Below are positions 25,961 to 37,430 of a stretch of 64,000 bases of DNA, piece after piece. Under the pieces are notes generated by a model. That model made no database searches. It saw only the letters and a program-made list of their open reading frames with translations, and was not told the origin of the DNA. The stretch covers positions 2,567,737 through 2,631,736 of the forward strand of contig JALJCS010000054.1 in NCBI GenBank assembly GCA_023055355.1. The letters are read 5' to 3'. Made by a program: the position numbers and the translations under genes. Each line of letters starts with the position of its first letter. The first letter of the stretch is position 1. This stretch comes from Agelaius tricolor (Eukaryota > Chordata > Aves > Passeriformes > Icteridae).

Positions 25961-26065
25961 TCACAAAATCATGGAATGGGCCTTTAAGATCACCTAGTTC
26001 CAAACCCCTGTCCTGGGTATGGATGCTGCTCACTAGATCAGGTTGCTCAGGGCCCTTGACTTCTT
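25961..26065 (-). mobile_element. CR1 LINE 3' terminus, short
   Basis: 'acaaaatcatggaatgggcc' to 'actagatcaggttgctcagg' on the plus strand, the antisense CR1 end. Confidence 0.87.
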
Positions 26066-26778
26066 CTAAAGCTGTTTTGTGAGGGATGTTAATATATCAT
26101 TTTGTTCTGGTTTAGGGCAAGAAATTCTCATTTCTATATTCCTTTTCCTGGTGTGAAAATATCTCCACCTTCCTCTGCCCAGTCTCACAGAGCATGACGA
26201 ACTCCTGGCTGAGGGCTAGAAAGGTTGCAGAAACTTCTGAGGAGCACCTCATCCAAGAATTGGGACTGCTGGTGTTACTTTCCTCAGTCTGGTAGCTCAT
26301 ATTAGAGGAAAAGGATTAAAAAGGCTTAGAGGGGGTAACTGGTCTTGTGTTTGGATGAGAATCACTGTGAAGATGGTGATTAAATGCTCCACTGTCTGTT
26401 TTTAGAGGATTTGCCTTGTGGGAGGTGATCCTATAAAAATTACCTGTCTACCTAGGAAGTGCTGATAGCTGATAAACAGGCAAGGCAGGAGGGTGGATGG
26501 GGGTGACTCAGGAGCAAGGAGCTCTCAGGGAAATGAACTCTCTTTGTAGACACTGAGATCGTTACCTTGCTTCAGCCTCTGTCAGCCAGGATTGAGATCT
26601 GTTACATGAGCTCAGACTCCACTTAGGAGACGTGGGCACTTCACATGGGGTGAAGCCATGGGATTTCATGGGTCAGTGGCCACCTCTTGTCTCCAGAGGG
26701 AAACTGACATCAGATGGGTGGAGAAACCACCGAACCAGCATCAGTGGAGATGACCAGGTGCAGGAGTGACAACCACTT

Positions 26779-26932
26779 AGAATCACACAATCACAGGATG
26801 GTTTGGGTTGGAAGGGACTTAAAGAATGTGTTTGAACCCTCTCCCATGGGCAGGGATACTACTCACTAGATCAGGTTGCTCAGGGCCACGTCCAGCCTTG
26901 AACACTGCAAGGGATGGGGCCATGCAAAACCT
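26779..26932 (-). mobile_element. CR1 LINE 3'-end fragment
   Basis: 'acaatcacaggatggtttgg', 'ctcactagatcaggttgctc' and 'cttgaacactgcaagggatg' in order. Confidence 0.92.
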
Positions 26933-27446
26933 TGTTGGGAAGGCTCAAGATATTAACTGGGAAATCTCTTCATAGTGCCAGGGGTGTTCCTCAGTAGGCC
27001 TGCAAATCAGAGGACCTGTTTGTAATATGTGAGTCTTGAGAACCTCACCCCTGGGGTGCTCTGACTTGTGTGAATGCTGCCCTAAGCCACTGTACCAGGA
27101 CACCAAGATGGAACAGCTCATCCCAGACAGTTCAGGTCACCTTTGCTTTAGCCTGTCTCCACTACAGGGTGACAGAATCAGGATTAAGAACCTGCAGATG
27201 GATAGAAATTGGCCCGCCAAGTCCTCTGCTTTCCAGCTTCTTCACTGCTGAGTTAAACTAAGCTACATGAGAGCACATTCATAGAGAGCATCTCCAGAGC
27301 TCTGTCAGCACCCAGAAATCACAGATGCTCCCAGACATCTTCTCTGTCCCTCACATCTTCTGTAATTATGCAGAGGACTTGTCCATCACACTGGCATCTC
27401 TAGTTTCTGCACCAAATGCCTGGATCAAACCCACAAGTAGCTTTTC

Positions 27447-27677
27447 CAGGTTACATATTAGGAAGAAGTTCTTTGCTATAAGGATGGTGAGGCCCTTCTC
27501 TAGACAGGTTGTCGGGACAAGCTGTGGCTGCCCCATCCCTGGGACTGTCCAAAGCCAGGCCGGATGGGGCTTGGAGCAGCCTGGAACAGTGGAAGGTGTC
27601 CCTGCCCATGGCAGGGCATCAGAACTGGATGGTCTTTAAGGTCCTTTGGAACCCGAATCATTCTATGATTTTATGGA
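27447..27677 (+). mobile_element. CR1 LINE 3'-end fragment
   Basis: 'acatattaggaagaagttct' through 'ccggatggggcttggagcag' to 'cgaatcattctatgatttta'. Confidence 0.93.
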
Positions 27678-28431
27678 GGCTGCAGCTCACTTGCCCTTGG
27701 CACAATGCATCACAGTCCCATGACATATCTTATAAATCTACTTTTGGTGTCCAGGTCTCAGATGACCGATATCTTGCAGACACACAGGATGAAGTCCTGC
27801 ACTTTCCCATCTCCTCCTCATTACCCCTGATATATCCCAGCTCCCTAGTGCTAGTAGGAGCACATTGCAGTCCACTCCACCTAGCACCAGCTGCCTACAG
27901 CCCCAGCAACCTGATTTCCTTTCCAGCTTGCAAAAGCCAGGCCAGAGCACCCCATTTCTGGATGAGAGACTGTCCTCTCTGTGCCATGCACTCACCCTTC
28001 CACAGCTGACCCCAGCCACAGACAAGTTCCAGCAGTTTCTCTTTGCAGGATTTTTGTGCAACATTTAAAGCAAGTGCATGAACTACTGGGAACAAAGCCT
28101 TTTCCTTGAGGAAATGCCCTTTAGAAGGCATCAGCTCTTACCACATCCACAGCTTCTGGCAGCCCTTGGCTTCCCCAAAATGCACCCCAGCTGCTTCGGA
28201 ATGGGAACTGCTATAGGGAGGCAAAGTAAAAATTCGTTGCATAGGATTTGGTTTCTTTCTGGCATAGTCGGAAGAGAAGAAGGGAATGAAAAGGAAAAAG
28301 CTTAGTGACATCAGACTTGGCTTTCCAGAGCAGAGCATCTGAGTGCCTCACTTCTGCACCCGAGTGCCTCACCTCCCTGCCCCACTCCCAGCACTCAGCC
28401 AGCTCAGCTCGTGGCTCAGCTCTACTTGAAT

Positions 28432-28650
28432 GCAGACAGATTCTTCCCTGTGAGGGTGGTGAGGCCCTGGCACAGAGTGCCCAGAGGAGCTGTGGCTGCC
28501 CCATCCCTGGAAGTGTCCAAGGCCAGGTTGGACAGGGCTTGGAGCACCCTGGGATAGTGTTCCTGTGCATGGCAGGGCATCAGAACTGGATAATTTTTAA
28601 GGTCCCTTCTAACCCAAACCATCCTGTGACCGTATTATTCTATGATTTGA
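28432..28650 (+). mobile_element. CR1 LINE 3'-end fragment
   Basis: 'agattcttccctgtgagggt', 'gaggagctgtggctgcccca', 'ggttggacagggcttggagc'; ends around 'attattctatgatttg'. Confidence 0.93.
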
Positions 28651-29258
28651 CACATAAACACTGTCAGGCCAACAAACAAGAAACTTCAGGCTTTGAGATC
28701 TGGCTTTGCAGCTTTGTCATTCTTCAGTCCCCAGTGCAGGATTTTTGGTGCAGTGTCTTCTGCTCCAAGCAATTCCCCACTCCAGCACACAGGCTGGCTG
28801 CTGCAAGGCAGGAGCACAATATATCTGCCCACAGCAGCTGAATTGGCCTGAGCTCTGCAGAGCTATTCAGCCATGAAAATGCCCCTCCTTGCCATCCTGG
28901 AAGAATTTACTTTAATGATGAGAGACATTCTGTTTTGAGTCTTGTCAAAAGGGTAGGACACCTTTCAGGGAGATTTCAGCTCATCCTTGGGAGCATCCCA
29001 TGCAGTCAGAGAGCTCAGAGCTTCTCTTAACCCTCTCCTAACCTGGAGTCAGGAATTTCAGAAGCTCAATGCAGGACTAATACAAGACTTGGAATTATAA
29101 TATATATAATTAATACAAGGCTTGGCATTTGCATTTTTAAAATTATTTTTCTTGGTGATCTTCTTAATGTGTTTCTCCCAGCCCTGTCTGCAAGTGCTGG
29201 TGATCCATCATTCTCCACATCTCCAGCTCCCACACCACCTTTGGCATTCTTGACCACC

Positions 29259-29410
29259 AGAATCATAGAATGATCAGGCAATCACAGAATGGGTTGAGTT
29301 GGAAAGGACCATCTCATTCCACCCCCCTGCCATGGTCAGGGACACCTTCCACTAGCCCAGGTTGCTCCAAGCCCCATCCCACTTGGCCTTGAATACTTCC
29401 AGGGAGGATA
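29259..29410 (-). mobile_element. CR1 LINE 3'-end fragment
   Basis: 'ccagaatcatagaatgatca' and 'gcccaggttgctccaagccc'; first of two abutting antisense copies. Confidence 0.92.
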
Positions 29411-29418
29411 TCAAGGAT

Positions 29419-30000
29419 TATCACAGAATCACAGAATAAACTAAGTTGGAAAAAACCTTTGAGATCATCGAGTCCAACCTGTGACCTAACATTACCTTAT
29501 CAGCTAAACCACGGCACTGAATGTGCCTCATCAAGCCTTTTTTTAAACACCTCCAGGGATGGTGACTCCACCACCTCCCTGGGCAGCCCAGTCCAATGCC
29601 AAACCACTCTTTCTGTGAAGAATTTTTATCATCTAATACCTAGCCTAAATGTCCCCTGGCACAGCTTGAGGCTGTGAGCTCTCATCCTGTCACTGTTCCC
29701 TGGGAGAAGATACTGACCCCCAGCAGGCCACAACTTCCTTGTGGGCACTTGCAGACAGTGATGAGGTCTCCCCTGAGCCTCCTCCTCCCCAAGCTAAATA
29801 CTCCCAGCTCCCTCAGCTGCTCTCCACAGGGCTTGTGTTCCAGGCCCTTCACCAGCCTCATTTCCCTCTCAAGGTCCTTCCTAAGCCAAGGGACCAGAAC
29901 TGGCCACAGCACTCAAGGTGTGGCCTCACCAGTGTGAGGGTAACAATGCCCTCCCTGCTCCTGCTGGCCACAACATCCCTGGTACATGCTGGGAAACCTC
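29419..30000 (-). mobile_element. CR1 LINE 3' fragment, about 580 bp
   Basis: Second antisense copy: 'tcacagaatcacagaataaa', 'ccaccacctccctgggcagc', 'gaggtctcccctgagcctcc', 'aaggtgtggcctcaccagtg', 'ctcctgctggccacaacatc'. It is the longest CR1 copy here and belongs to a different subfamily from its neighbour. The 213-codon plus-strand frame beginning at 29739 is antisense CR1, not a gene. Confidence 0.9.
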
Positions 30001-30644
30001 CTATGGTATCTCACTGGAAATGTTCCTGCACCTTGTGTTTAGCCCAATGTCCTAGCACAGCTAAAAGGATACAATTCCTGTCTCCTGTCCTTACACCCGT
30101 GTTCTACATCCCATCTCACATTCAGGCAGCCACAGATGGGATTTATCTCCCGCATGCACAGGGCTGTTATCTGTGCCTATGTTTAGGCTGGCAATGCCAG
30201 CAGGACCCTGTGCTGCTATCTTCCCTCATTATTCCCTGTATCTCCCTAAGGCAGCAATTTTTCCTCATGCTTCCCCTCTCTGAGCAGCATCTCCTAATAG
30301 CCCAGTCTCAGCTGTGGGAGCTACAAAATGTGATAGAAATGATGGGATATTTATTCTGTCTCCCAGCTGGGCTGCACTGACTGTCAGGGCTTTGAAGAGC
30401 CCAGATTTAGGACAGAGCTGCAAAGAGCAATTTGTGAGTCAGGGGCTGAGATTTTTAGGGGGTTAATAAAGACCCTCCCCATTAGTGAGGTGGCTGGAGG
30501 AGATGGTCATCTTGAAAGGAAGTGGTTGTAAGGTTCCCTGGAGGAGAATACTTACTGTGGAAGTAGGCATTTCTCTCTGTGAGAGCAGCCTGATCTCTCT
30601 TACTAGTTATTAGTAAGTAACTATAATAACTAAATTAGTAATAG

Positions 30645-30995
30645 TAGGCTGAGAGAGCTGGGGGTGTTCAGCTTGGAGAAGAGAAGGCTTCAAGAAGACC
30701 TTACTACCCCTTCTAGTGCCTAAAGTGGCTTCAAGAGAGCTGTAGAGGGACTTTGGACAAGGGAATGGCTTCACACTGTAGAGGACAGGGTTAGATGGGA
30801 TATTGGAGAGAGAATCTTCCCTGTGAGGGTGGTGAGGCCTGGCACAGGCTGCCTGGAGAGGTTGTGGCTGCCCCATCTGTCCCAGGTCAGGATGGGCAGG
30901 GCTTGGAGCACTCTGGTCTAGTGGAAGGTGTCCCTGCCTATGGCAAGGATTGGAATGAGATGGTCTTTAAGGTCCTTTCCAACCATTCAATGATT
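30645..30995 (+). mobile_element. CR1 LINE 3'-end fragment
   Basis: 'ggctgagagagctgggggtg', 'ttagatgggatattggagag', 'ctagtggaaggtgtccctgc', ending 'tccaaccattcaatgatt'. Confidence 0.93.
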
Positions 30996-32767
30996 AATAA
31001 TAATATTATCTGGTTTTGCAGCAGCATCTGAAGTTACAACCACAAAGGATGTACTGGTCATCCCACTCTGAAGAGGACATCCCTACCATGGGGCTGATAA
31101 GGCAAGCTGCATTTTTTGGGTCACTGTGATCAGTGATGACTTCCCAGGTTGGGTCTGAGATGGTTTAAAATTTAGGCCAAGAAGTCATATCACCCTAGTC
31201 CCTCCCCTGCTGACTATCCATCAAAGGCATAACTTGAATCCTGAGCAAAATATTCCTATCTCAGTAATTCTGGAGAAAAGAAAGTCCTACAAATAGGGCA
31301 GGAATGTAAATCCACTGATTCTCCTTTTTCTTCCACAATCCTCAGGTACTACAACTAACAAAGTAATGGAGTAAAATTATGGATTCAGCACAATGTGAAG
31401 ACAAATTTTTCCAATTTCTCTTTGAGTTCTCTGTTCCAGATCACCCCAAGGGAGATGGTTACAGACTGACAGCACATCAGAGCTCAGCAAACCAGGAGCT
31501 GCTGTGCCTCAGTGTTTTTCTCCATGCCAAAACCCGGTCACCCCTTGCTGTGAGTCAGGAAGGAATATTCCCAATGTAAATGAGTTTATAGTATATATAA
31601 ATTAAGCCCTGGAGGACTTGCCAGCAGAACAATTCTCTGTCTGAGCAGTTCCTACCGTGCACTTTATAGGGAGGGAGTGGTTTGGTCTCCATGCCCAAAT
31701 CCTCCTGATATTACCAGGGAAAGAAGCAATTACTCCCAACAGCTTTGCTGAAGTAGCTTGTCTAGCCCAGGGAGGCCACTAAACTCATCACAGCAAGCTG
31801 ATGAGCACATGGTGGGAACAAGGCTCAGTCACCACACAGCCACTGTGGATTCTGGTCTGTTCTCAGCCCTGATGATTTTTTGCAGTGATTTATTTAAGCC
31901 CATATCAGAGTTGCTCAAGAGCTGAGTCTGCAAGCCAAGTCCGTCACTCCTGGGACTGATTTTTTTATTGTAGGACAATCCATCCTGCCATGACAGTGTC
32001 TCTTTATCATCGAACAATGTTGCTCAGAGCATGTCACCACCTTATTTTTCATTCATGGGTCATCTGGTTTTGTTTGTTGTTCACTAGGAGACAAGCATGT
32101 GCTCAGCCATTTAGGATCATTAATAGATGATGTTGCTCTTCAGGGAGCAAGCCAGGGAAAACACATACTGGGTTGGGAAGTGTTGGTCACAGGAGTGTGC
32201 AGCAATATTTTCTCATGAATTTTACATCTCTCTGTCCTCAGAGTGGAGTTCTCCACTTTTCCATGCTTTAGCAGGTAAACTTAGTTTTGGTTTCCTTCAT
32301 TGCACATGAAATCATGTGCTGGCAGAAAGTCGATCCAGATAGCTGGACATGTTCTAGCTCCAGGCAATGCCTTTTCCATGTCTGAGAAGCCTTAATGCTG
32401 TTCCCTCAAAGCACAAGGGTGAAACTCTTCCTTTTTCTCAGGAAAACCATTCTGGCTGCAGCATGATTCATCTGTCAGGGCTGGGGGACTGTCTGTTGTC
32501 TCCACATTTCTCCATGCACCAGAAGTTGTGGTCATGTCCTCTGGAATGGCCTCTGATGGACCACGGGGCAAAGGCAGCATGGAGGAGAGGCTCTGATGGG
32601 AAGGTCCTCTGCAGCCAGGGAGGAAATTATCTAGAGATGTTGTTAATTTAGCAAATGAACATTAAGTGTTGCTCCAGCTGTAGGTGGCTTCAAGAAGCTG
32701 CAAAGCTTCTTGGTCAGGCTTTTTTCTGCTGGTTTGGTGATCACATATGTTATAATATGGTCGGGTT
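30996..32767. other. Intergenic stretch, no gene seen
   Basis: About 1.8 kb of unique sequence. No exon, RNA gene or repeat recognised. Confidence 0.5.
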
Positions 32768-32905
32768 CAGAATCACAGAATCACTTAGGTTGGAAAAGAG
32801 GTCTAAGATCATTAAGTCCAACCATTAACCCAACACTTCTACCTATGCAGTACAAATATCAATTTAAGACAGGGTGCTGATGAGGGTTGGTCAAGCCTTC
32901 ATACA
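32768..32905 (-). mobile_element. CR1 LINE 3'-end fragment
   Basis: 'tcagaatcacagaatcactt', 'agatcattaagtccaaccat' and 'acccaacacttctacctatg'; antisense. Confidence 0.9.
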
Positions 32906-34156
32906 CCTGCCTTGAAATCACTGGTCAGTGGTTTCACCTCATTATGCAGATTCCTAAAATACCTGTTCCTCTTCCTCTCTTCAGTTACCCTCATGGTGCA
33001 TTTTTCTTCCTTATATCCAGTTGGATTTCTTTTTCCTGCAAATTGCACCTCATCCCTTCACTGTGAATGTGTAGGAAGTCTTGTCTCTCCTCTGTCTGTC
33101 CTCTCTGTCATCCTCCCACTGTTGAGATAGTAAAAGGCTTTACAAGACCACTTTAAAATTTATTTGTATACAACCAGTTCTTGACAAGTTCTCTTTTAAA
33201 TATTCCTAGCTTCCGAAGCTCCCCTGCAATCTGGAGAGCTGAAAATATGGAATTGTTGCACTGGCCATGTAGGAATGCCTGGGGAAATAGAAGAGCTCAG
33301 CTGGATCCTGGGAAGGAGCACAATACAGGACCAGGTTTGTCCTGAAGAACTATCCATCTCTACAACTTTTGATGGGGCTTTGTTTTATAGCAACCATCTT
33401 GCAACTCTTTTCTCTAAAGTCTTTTTGAGTATTTAGGCCCATTCCTTCACTCTGTTGCCACATCCCAGGCTGTGGGGTTCATTTGGACTCCTGGAAGTTA
33501 GGGAAGCCACAGCATGCTTTGTGTGCATGAGCTGCTCACTCTCTGCCTGGACTGCTCTGTGCTCTCCTCCCTCCATCCTGAGGATGCCTGAGATGGGTTG
33601 CACTCATCAGGCCTTATCTTAGCCTTGACACCAAGTTGAGTCATACAAACTGTTCCCATGTCCTTCAGCTTCTCGATGGAGCCATATATCCTTCAATTTT
33701 CTGCCTGCTCCTGCCCCAGACCATTTGTATCACTACCTTGGTGGACACATGTCCCTTTGCTTCCAAGGGACATGCCTGGGTGCTTTGAGCTCTGTTCTCA
33801 GCTACCTGCCTCTGTGAAGGTTTTCAATATTTTTTAACAACCACTTTCAATAAAGAGCATTGATTTGGGACGGAAGGAAGTCTCTGAGCAGGCCAGGGCT
33901 AGAGAAGAATCTGAGTCTGGGCAGGTCTGCCCTGGCTCTCTCTGCTACTAAGCTGGCCTGGCTGTGATATGAAGGTTTCTAAGTCTAGCTCAACACCCCA
34001 GCCTGTGCCACCACAAAAGTGTCTTTGGGCTTAAAAAATTAAATAATGCTGAGCTTTCCAAATTTGCCACACATACAACTGCTTAAGCTGGAAGGAGAAA
34101 TGTGACTTTCATGAGACCTTTTTTCTTCTGGCTTCTGGGAGGCTGAGCCCAGGAAA
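32906..34156. other. Intergenic stretch, no gene seen
   Basis: Unique sequence with no supported gene or RNA. Confidence 0.5.
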
Positions 34157-34370
34157 TCATAGAATCACAGAATGGTTTGTGTTGGAAGGGAATTTAAAGG
34201 TTACCCAGTTTCAATTCCCCTGCCATGGGCAGGGACACCTTCCACTAGCCCAGGGTGCTCCAAGCCCTGTCCAACCTGGCCTTGGACAATTCCAGGGATG
34301 GGGCAGCCACAGCCACAGCTTCTCTGGGCAGCCTGTGCCAGGGCTCACCACCCTCACATGAAAGAACTTC
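34157..34370 (-). mobile_element. CR1 LINE 3'-end fragment
   Basis: 'atcatagaatcacagaatgg', 'ccctgccatgggcaggga', 'gctccaagccctgtccaacc', 'tgtgccagggctcaccaccc'. Confidence 0.95.
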
Positions 34371-36611
34371 ATTGTTAATATTTCATTTATTTTATATAAT
34401 TAAAATTCATTTGCACAATAAATCCACTCCTTGCAAGGCCCTTTTGACACCTCCCAGTACTGCAGAACCTTGGACACCCCAAATTCTTTTGGGGGCACTG
34501 CTTTTCCCCAGCTCAGTGAGTTAATGACTTTCAGAGCAGAAATGCAGTGTGCCACGTGCTTGTGCAGCTCTGGCCTCAGCTGGGAGATGTATTCAAGCAC
34601 CCTCTGAGATCCTTTCACTGGGATGTCTCCTGGCACTAAGAGCCTGGTTTAGTGGCATGGTTAGGGAAGACCCACATCCCAAGGAGTCCAGCAGGATTTC
34701 CATCCAGTTTGCTGAATTACTTGACAAAATTACATCATGAGGACCATTTCCAGGTGATGCCAAGTTCTCTTTGAGCCTCTTGGACTGCACAAGCAAGAAA
34801 AAGCTCAGGACTCAGCTGGAAGGATGTCAGCAAAGGGAGAGAGCTTGCTCCCACCAGCAGCCCCATGGCTGCCACACTACTCCAGCCCTCAGAGGTGACT
34901 TGAAGACACAGCAGAAGATCTGCTGGGAAAGAAGGAGCCGTTTTCATTTGCAGGTCACAAAAAAGGCATTTGTGACTGCAGCCGCCTTACAAACACAGGC
35001 CCCTTATTGTTTGCAAAGACACCCTTGGCAACCTTTCGGAGCAGCCTGGAGATGAACCAAGAAGGCCTTTGTGAAGCCTCATAAAGGGGCATTATGAGCA
35101 GGGGGCCCCACGGGAGGGTGGGATGTGCCGGGGTGATCCTCCCCAGAGGGAGCTGTGGGAAGCACCAATCTCTAGGAGATGTTTTGTGCTGGAGCTGGTG
35201 TACCAGGCTCTCATGTGCTGGGGATAGGCCCGTTGCTCCCACCTTCCTGCACAAAGCATCCTCACAGTGAAGAGAGAAGTTCTTCAGGAAACTGAGCAAG
35301 AGATGTGGATGATCTGACTTGAAAAACTTCACTGATGCCCATCATAGTTACAGCTGGAATGGGAGTTGAGGAGTTTGGGTCTTGGTCCTGCTGCTCTGCA
35401 GCAGAGCATCTGATAGCCCTGGGCAGATGTCCCAGACCAAGAAAATCCTGTCTTCTTGTGAAAATATAAAATAACAACTGCTGAAATCCAGTCCTTTTTG
35501 CTTAATGGGATATTAGTGATCAGACCACAAGCCCAAGACAGGCTCTTTGGTTCTGGAAAGGGTTTTCCTTGCCTTTGGTCACTTGGCATCATGAGGAAGA
35601 CCTACCAGCCAAGAAAAAGCACTCTCTGGAGGGAGCATGAGTGTGTTATGGATGATAAAACAAAGATGACTTCCTCTTGAGATTATAAGCATGGTCTCAC
35701 ACTTGGAGGGAGGGGGGGGGGGGGGGGGGGGGGGGGAGATCTTCCTTTTGTTGGTTCTGTGGCCCAAGGACCACCTGCCTTGAGATGCTGAGACGAGGCA
35801 GCTGAGTACCCAGCCATGGCAAGAGGTACCTGCAGCCTTCCTCAGGAAGGGTGATCTAAAATCAGGGATGATTTTCTGTTTCTGTATCTCAGGGTGTCTT
35901 GTTGAGACAGGAAGAAATGATATGGAAGCTCCTAAATTCTTCCAGTGTGCTTGTCACAGCAGTGAGAGCAAACCAGCCTTTCAGGAGGAGAAAATTGGTT
36001 TGTGTGAGAGCCCCAGTCAGGACTGTGCTTCTACAAACAGAGCAAGGGGAAGAAGCAAAGGGCGGAGAAGAATCAGGCAAATGCAACCCTGGGTGTATTT
36101 TATGGAGGTGACAGTAGCAAGGAATATTCCAGCTGTGCTGGACCACAAACTCTGCAGGCTGAGGCCACAAACCACACGTGGACTCTGGGGAATGGCGCTC
36201 TCCCTCCTTCTTCCACTGGTTTTGTGACAAGGTCTGCCCCAAAGCCAGCCCTCTTGTCACAGGTGGAGGGTGTGATCACACAGCAGAGGACACTCTATGT
36301 GGTCACAGGAGCTGCACATGTGTCCCTTTACTCAGACCAGATGTGTGAGCTAAGCCCACCCACAGCCCAGCGTGTGCCCCCTGTGGAAGGGGGCTGCAGT
36401 TGGGTCACTGGATGCATGTGACAGTCGGGGGTGTTGAGAAAAGGCCATCAGGGCTCTTTGCCCTTGAGAAGATGGAAAGGTGGCATGAGCCATCCTGCAA
36501 AACCCTAACGTGGGGATGCCCAGAGCTGCCCCTCACCAGAGCATCCCCACACCAGGCTGAAAGTCTGCATTCAGCATGGACTGGCAGAGGTGAGATCAGG
36601 CTGCATGCCTA
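34371..36611. other. Intergenic stretch with one unexplained minus-strand ORF
   Basis: No recognised gene. A 79-codon minus-strand frame at 34400-34636 has balanced, helix-forming composition unlike the low-complexity frames elsewhere, but I cannot match it to a family. The G25 run at 35712-35736 also lies here. Confidence 0.45.
35712..35736. repeat. G25 homopolymer
   Basis: Uninterrupted run of 25 G on the plus strand, preceded by 'gggaggga'-type text. A likely G-quadruplex or triplex former and a hotspot of length error in sequencing. Confidence 0.9.
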
Positions 36612-36865
36612 AAAAAGGGCTTACAAGAAAGCTGGAGAGGGACTGGGGACAAGAGATGGAGGGACAGGACACAGGGAATGGCTTCCCACTGCCAGAGGGC
36701 AGGGATGGATGGAATATGGGGAAGGAATTTTTCCCTGTGAAGGTGGGGAGGCCCTGGCACAGGTTGCCAAGAGAAGTTGTGACCGTCCCATCCCTGGCAG
36801 TGTTCAAGGCCAGGTTGGATGGGGCTTGGAGCACCCTGGGATAGTGGCAGGAGGTTGGAATCTAT
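36612..36865 (+). mobile_element. CR1 LINE 3'-end fragment
   Basis: 'acaagaaagctggagaggga', 'tttttccctgtgaaggtggg', 'ggttggatggggcttggagc'; ends at 'gtggcaggaggttggaatct'. Confidence 0.92.
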
Positions 36866-37084
36866 GGTGTCTTGTCTGTGGGCTCCATCTCCTGGCTGCT
36901 CTGCAAACCCTGCTGCTACCACCCTGCTGCTGTGCAGGCACTGCTACCAACACCACCTCTGCTCCCTCCCAGAGACCTCTCCATGCAGCAAGTCCTTTTC
37001 CGAAAGAGCTGTGAAATCACATCCCAAATGCCAGGGGTTTCCCCAAGATGTGCTCCTGTCACAAACCCAGAACAACATTTAGAC

Positions 37085-37430
37085 TCATTTAGGTCAGAAA
37101 ACCACTCCAAGACCATTGAGTCCAACTGCAACCCCAGCACTGCCAGGACCACCACTGCCCCATGTCCCCAAGTGCCACATCCACAGGGCTTTGAAATCCC
37201 CTCCAGGGATTCTCAAGCCCCTTCCCAGCTCCCTCAGGGATTCTCCAGCCCTTCCCAGCTCTGTTCCTGCCCTGGCCACGCTCCAGCCCCTCCAGGGCTC
37301 TCCAGAGCTGCCCCAGCCCTGGAGGTGCCCCAGCAGTGCCAGCACAGGGACACTGTGGCACTGCCCTGACCCTGCTGCCACCCCAGAGCTGGCACAGCCC
37401 AGGGGCCTTCTTGGCTGCTCCACATCATCC
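37085..37430 (-). mobile_element. CR1 LINE 3' fragment (divergent subfamily)
   Basis: 'actccaagaccattgagtcc', 'ctttgaaatcccctccaggg' and 'ggaggtgccccagcagtgcc'. The last block is shared with the copy at 12957-13480. Confidence 0.8.

Noticed and set aside
29739..30380. 213-codon plus-strand ORF
   Set aside because: Its first third is antisense CR1 and the rest has no domain or splice support.
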